Assembly: GCF_000374825.1 (NCBI RefSeq)
Contig: NZ_KB895381.1
Span: forward strand, 1-64,000
Direction: 5' to 3'
Origin: Paenibacillus sanguinis 2301083 = DSM 16941
GTDB taxonomy: Bacteria; Bacillota; Bacilli; Paenibacillales; Paenibacillaceae
Length of the DNA stretch: 64,000 bases
Shown: piece by piece, positions 60,310-64,000 of the stretch
Layout of the letters: each line of letters begins with the position of its first letter
Numbering within the stretch: the first letter of the stretch is position 1
Program-made: the position numbers and the translations under genes
The notes under the pieces: model-generated
What the model was told of the DNA's origin: nothing
Seen by the model: only the letters and a program-made list of their open reading frames with translations
Database searches by the model: none

Positions 60310-61731
60310 ATGAAAAAGCAGGCGTACAATCCGTTTTTGCCAAGCTATGAATATATTCCGGATGGGGAACCCCATATATTTGGAGACAGAGTATACCTTT
60401 ATGGTTCACACGACAGGTTTAATGGAACGGAATATTGCATGAACAGCTATGTGTGCTGGTCCGCACCGGTAGACAATTTGAGCGACTGGCAGTATGAAGG
60501 CGTAATTCTGGAAAAAGGCTTGGATCCGCTGGACCCGAAAGGGGACAAAATGTATTATGCGCCTGATGTTGCACAGGGGAAGGATGGCAGATATTATCTC
60601 TATTATTCGATCGAAGGCTCCTGCTGCATTTCAGTTGCTGTATGTGAGACTCCGGCGGGGAAATATAAATTCTATGGACATGTGCAGGATCAGACCGGCC
60701 ATGCACTAGGTTCAGCGGTTGGAGATGCTTATCAGTTTGATCCAGGCATTTTCATAGATGACGATGGAAGGATCTTCCTCTATTCTGGAGGACATTCGTT
60801 ATTTGCCGATGAAGACCAGGGACGTAAACGAGTTGGAGCCATGGTCATGGAATTAGAGGATGATATGATCACAATCAAGTCAGAGCCGAAAATCATCACC
60901 GACAACAAAGAGAAGGCTTTTGTGGAAAATCAATACTTTGAAGCTCCATCCATGCGTAAAGTCAATGGGCTGTATTATTTTATCTATTCTTCCTTTCCAA
61001 ATGTACACAATCTCTGCTACGCTACCAGCGAATATCCGGATAAAGACTTCACGTACCGTGGTGTAATTATATCGAATGCCGACATATTTACAGACAGTGA
61101 AGAGCGAAATCAGGCTATGAGCTATTGCGGCAATAATCATGGAAGCATCATTCAGATCAAGGAGCAATGGTACATTTTCTATCACCGCCATTCCAACAGG
61201 AACGCTTTTAGCAGGCAAGCGTGCGCGGAAAAAATCTTCTTTCTTGAGGATGGAACCATCCAGCAGGCAGAGCTTACCTCTTGTGGATTAAATGACGGTC
61301 CTTTGGAGGGCATCGGCAGGTATGAAGCCCGGATTGCCTGTAATATGGCGAGTCAGTCGGGAGTGCCGCTGCTGGTGCTTACCTATGATGAGAGTCACCC
61401 TTATTTTACGCAGGAGGGTGAGGATAGAGAAGGGGACGGCAATCAATATATTGCAAATTTCCGGGATGGTGCGATCGCAGGCTACAAATACTTTCAGTTT
61501 GCCGAAGCGAATCGCTTCAGTATCACAATACGCGGAGAGGCATCCGGGACGATCCTGGTGACCCATGATGTAAACGGGGAAGCCTGTTCTTCTATTGACA
61601 TTACAGCGTCAGAAGCCTGGAAGGGATATGAAGCCGTATTTCAGCCGAATCCAGGAAAACAGCCTTTATATATCACGTTTCATGGTACAGGAGCTATTGA
61701 TATTCTTGAATTTGAATTTAAAGCAGTATAG
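60310..61731 (+). CDS. Glycoside hydrolase family 43 protein with C-terminal beta-sandwich
   Basis: A 473-residue enzyme. GH43 five-bladed propeller at about 1-320: NPFLPSYEYIPDGEPHIF with the catalytic-base Asp region, YYAPDVAQG, QYFEAPSMRKV with the acid Glu. A C-terminal domain (KYFQFAEANRFSITIRGEASGT) resembles a CBM6-type sandwich. GH43 enzymes act as alpha-L-arabinofuranosidases or beta-xylosidases; no signal peptide, so it acts on imported fragments. ATG 60310 is used; TTG 60304 is equally close to GGAGG. Confidence 0.88.
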   Translation: MKKQAYNPFLPSYEYIPDGEPHIFGDRVYLYGSHDRFNGTEYCMNSYVCWSAPVDNLSDWQYEGVILEKGLDPLDPKGDKMYYAPDVAQGKDGRYYLYYSIEGSCCISVAVCETPAGKYKFYGHVQDQTGHALGSAVGDAYQFDPGIFIDDDGRIFLYSGGHSLFADEDQGRKRVGAMVMELEDDMITIKSEPKIITDNKEKAFVENQYFEAPSMRKVNGLYYFIYSSFPNVHNLCYATSEYPDKDFTYRGVIISNADIFTDSEERNQAMSYCGNNHGSIIQIKEQWYIFYHRHSNRNAFSRQACAEKIFFLEDGTIQQAELTSCGLNDGPLEGIGRYEARIACNMASQSGVPLLVLTYDESHPYFTQEGEDREGDGNQYIANFRDGAIAGYKYFQFAEANRFSITIRGEASGTILVTHDVNGEACSSIDITASEAWKGYEAVFQPNPGKQPLYITFHGTGAIDILEFEFKAV

Positions 61732-61751
61732 GCTCGGAAGGAGAGGTTGAC

Positions 61752-64000
61752 ATGCTGAAAGCTATTCTACTAAAAACAGAGTATTTGAGAAACCCTGTCG
61801 GTATTGATATTATTCATCCGGAATTCGGATGGAATCTGGAGGGAGACAGTAAAAGGCAGACTGCGTATGAAATCAAGGCGGCGCATACAGAGGACGAGCT
61901 GAACACAGGAGCCTGTGTTTGGGAAAGCGGAAAGGTAAGCTCGGCCAGTATGACGCATATTCCTTATGGGGCGGCTCTCAGCAGTAGAGAGCGGATTTAC
62001 TGGAAGGTTCGCATCTGGGATGAACATGATGCTGTGGGCGAATGGAGTGAGGCGGCCTTTTTTGAAATGGGCTTGCTGGAAGGAGAGGACTGGAAGGCCA
62101 AATGGATCAGTGGGGACTATGAGCCGAAACCGGGGGAACGGTACCCGGTCGATTTATTCAGGAAGACATTCCAGGTCCCGGCATTTGTGAAGGCCAGAAT
62201 GTACATTACAGCCTGCGGCTTGTATGAAACGAGCTTGAATGGGGTGAAGGTGGGCGATCTGGTGCTGACCCCGGGTGTAACCAGCTATGAAAAAAGGGCG
62301 CAGTATCAGGTGTATGATATCACTGAGCAATTGCATAGCGGCGAGAACCTATGGAATATCTCTCTTGGCGATGGCTGGTTCAGAGGGAAATTGGGGGTTT
62401 TTGGCGCGACCAATGTGTTCGGAACACGGACCTGCGTTTTGGCGCAGATTGAAATAACAGATGCGGATGGAAAAATCACTTATATAGCAACGGATGGCAG
62501 CTTCAGCTGGTGTAACGACGGCCCTGTGCGTTTTAATGATATGAAAGACGGAGAAACGATTGATGCGGCGGCTGTGCCGTCTTATCAAGGTCAGGCTCGC
62601 GTGACGGAATGGGATACCGTGCTGTGCTGCTCCAACAATGTGCCGGTAAAGGAAAAGGAAATATTGCAGCCGACGGTACTGACAACCCCCGATGGAAGCA
62701 CAGTCCTGGATTTCAAGCAGGTGATAGCTGGCTACCCGGAATTCTCGATCCAAGGCACGAAGGGACATACCGTTGTTTTGACCATGGGAGAGATGCTGGA
62801 TGAGGAAGGGAATTTCACCCTTTCAAATCTGGTGCAGGAGCATGATTTTGCACCCGAGTATTGTGATGATTCCAGATTCCAGACGATCGTCTATTCCTGT
62901 GGCAGTGAGCATAGAGAGACCTGGAAGCCCAAATTTTGTGTCCAGGGGTTCCGTTATGTCAAGCTGGACAACTGGCCGGAGACGGTGAAAGCAGAGAATT
63001 TCAAAGCCATCGCCGTGTATTCAGATATGGAGGTAACAGGGAATTTCACCTGCTCTTCCCCGGATTTGGAGCAATTAGTGAAAAATACGTTGTGGAGTGT
63101 CAAAGGTAACTTTCTTGATGTGCCTACAGACTGTCCGTCGAGAGAACGAGCAGCTTGGACAGGAGACGCCCAATTGTTTTTTAATGCCGGGCGTTATCTT
63201 ACGGACTTTTCGGCGTTTTTTAGAAAATGGATGCAGGATGTGTTTGACGATCAGGCGCCCGATGGGAAAGTATATAACATTGTTCCCCGTGTCGCTCCAC
63301 ATGGAGAACAATTCGATTATGTAGAAGGCTCAAGCGGATGGATCGATGCGGGTATCCTGATTCCCTATAGATACTGGAAAACGTATGGAGACCTGAGAAT
63401 AACTGCACGTTTGTATGAACCTATGAAGAGACTGGCAGACTTTATGGTAAGCAGAATGGGCGATACCTCTGATCCGGATCTGGATCAAAAGTTAGAACCA
63501 AGCGAGTATCGCAAGTATATTGTAACGACAGGTTTTCATTTCGGCGAATGGAATGAGCCGGACGTAGATATGAAGGCTGTAACGCTTCCCAAATTTGAAG
63601 AAGCAACGGCTTATCTAGTGTATTCTCTGAACTGCTTTTCAGAGATGGCGGAAGTATTGGGCGAGCTTGAGGATGCGAAGAAATATCGGGAAATTTCCGA
63701 GCGGGCCAAAGAAGCATATCAATATTACTTTGTAGAGCAGGGAACGATTTTATCCCAGAAAATGGCCAAATTCGTAAGACCGTTGGCACTTGATCTCCTG
63801 GATCCAGCTACGAAGAAAAATGTAGAAAAGGACCTGGTAAAATTAGTTCGTGAACGGGAGCATCATGTAGGTACAGGATTTCTGTCCACACCATTCATTC
63901 TGAAGGTATTAAGTGATGCCGGGGCTTTGGAAGATGCCTACCAAATGCTGGAGAAGGAGGATTACCCAAGCTGGCTTTATGAGATTAAGCAAGGAGCGAC
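61752..64000 (+). CDS. Glycoside hydrolase family 78 alpha-L-rhamnosidase (partial, runs off the window)
   Basis: The frame stays open from ATG 61752 (AAGGAGAGG upstream) to the end, 749 codons. GH78 architecture: N-terminal beta-sandwich (NPVGIDIIHPEFGWNLEG, YWKVRIWD), the bacterial rhamnosidase N domain (FRKTFQVPAFVKARMYITACG), then the alpha/alpha barrel with the catalytic-acid segment DCPSRERAAWTGDAQ and, downstream, HFGEWNEPD. It releases alpha-L-rhamnose from rhamnogalacturonan or glycosides. The C-terminal part of the barrel lies beyond the window. Confidence 0.9.
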   Translation, partial: MLKAILLKTEYLRNPVGIDIIHPEFGWNLEGDSKRQTAYEIKAAHTEDELNTGACVWESGKVSSASMTHIPYGAALSSRERIYWKVRIWDEHDAVGEWSEAAFFEMGLLEGEDWKAKWISGDYEPKPGERYPVDLFRKTFQVPAFVKARMYITACGLYETSLNGVKVGDLVLTPGVTSYEKRAQYQVYDITEQLHSGENLWNISLGDGWFRGKLGVFGATNVFGTRTCVLAQIEITDADGKITYIATDGSFSWCNDGPVRFNDMKDGETIDAAAVPSYQGQARVTEWDTVLCCSNNVPVKEKEILQPTVLTTPDGSTVLDFKQVIAGYPEFSIQGTKGHTVVLTMGEMLDEEGNFTLSNLVQEHDFAPEYCDDSRFQTIVYSCGSEHRETWKPKFCVQGFRYVKLDNWPETVKAENFKAIAVYSDMEVTGNFTCSSPDLEQLVKNTLWSVKGNFLDVPTDCPSRERAAWTGDAQLFFNAGRYLTDFSAFFRKWMQDVFDDQAPDGKVYNIVPRVAPHGEQFDYVEGSSGWIDAGILIPYRYWKTYGDLRITARLYEPMKRLADFMVSRMGDTSDPDLDQKLEPSEYRKYIVTTGFHFGEWNEPDVDMKAVTLPKFEEATAYLVYSLNCFSEMAEVLGELEDAKKYREISERAKEAYQYYFVEQGTILSQKMAKFVRPLALDLLDPATKKNVEKDLVKLVREREHHVGTGFLSTPFILKVLSDAGALEDAYQMLEKEDYPSWLYEIKQGA

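Noticed and set aside
1..64000. CRISPR arrays, tRNA and rRNA genes
   Set aside because: No regularly spaced repeats, no cloverleaf-like GTTCRA-type T-loop context and no rRNA-like sequence were seen on reading.

Overview
The window reads as a low-to-moderate GC Bacillota chromosome, most likely Paenibacillus or a close relative. The evidence is strong AGGAGG-type ribosome binding sites, frequent GTG/TTG starts, sigma-A promoters, a B. subtilis-type cre site, an mntABCD-mntR operon in B. subtilis order, a YesM/YesN-type two-component pair, and many TetR/MarR/AraC/MFS genes. The species assignment is inference. No rRNA, tRNA or CRISPR array was seen.

Layout. 1-1000: mobile-element debris (an IS21-type end, a truncated IS200 transposase, a frameshifted integrase tail). 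1071-9001: a carbohydrate locus of sensor kinase, AraC-type regulator, sugar ABC importer and GH130 phosphorylase, with a consensus cre site in front of the importer. 9147-11105: an AT-rich secreted beta-helix glycosidase with a carbohydrate-binding module, probably acquired. 11364-31290: an accessory region rich in efflux pumps and regulators (CynX-like MFS with GntR; Rrf2 with two MFS; Lrp; TetR with MFS; LysR with DJ-1 and a PRISE-type reductase; TetR with a tandem SnoaL protein and a broken YhgE gene; ArsR with MFS). It is interspersed with one intact and two deletion-damaged copies of a HipA-like kinase gene and a fragment of a conjugative element. 31321-36794: a siderophore-type ABC importer with a MATE exporter and an AraC regulator.

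37117-40182: a quinone reductase with MarR, and a MerR with an SDR. 40348-45128: MarR-sufC-sufD-sufB-orf-nfu, an Fe-S assembly operon without sufS or sufU, preceded by a 33-bp perfect palindrome that contains overlapping Fur boxes and the -35 element. 45971-49903: mntABCD-mntR with a MntR box upstream. 50107-54636: an SDR, a TetR, and a divergent epimerase-zinc-ribbon plus Old Yellow Enzyme pair with twin TGATA/TATCA palindromes. 54799-64000: a plant cell-wall locus (AraC, GPH symporter, SGNH esterase, sialate-type acetylesterase, GH43, and a GH78 rhamnosidase that runs off the window), consistent with use of acetylated rhamnogalacturonan or arabinan-type pectin side chains.

Metal homeostasis links the centre of the window: siderophore import, a Fur-type site on a dedicated suf operon, and Mn import with its own MntR. 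The two ends are carbohydrate loci, both with cre-like sites. The least ordinary features are the Fur-palindrome suf operon and the three HipA-like copies with their shared flanking repeats.
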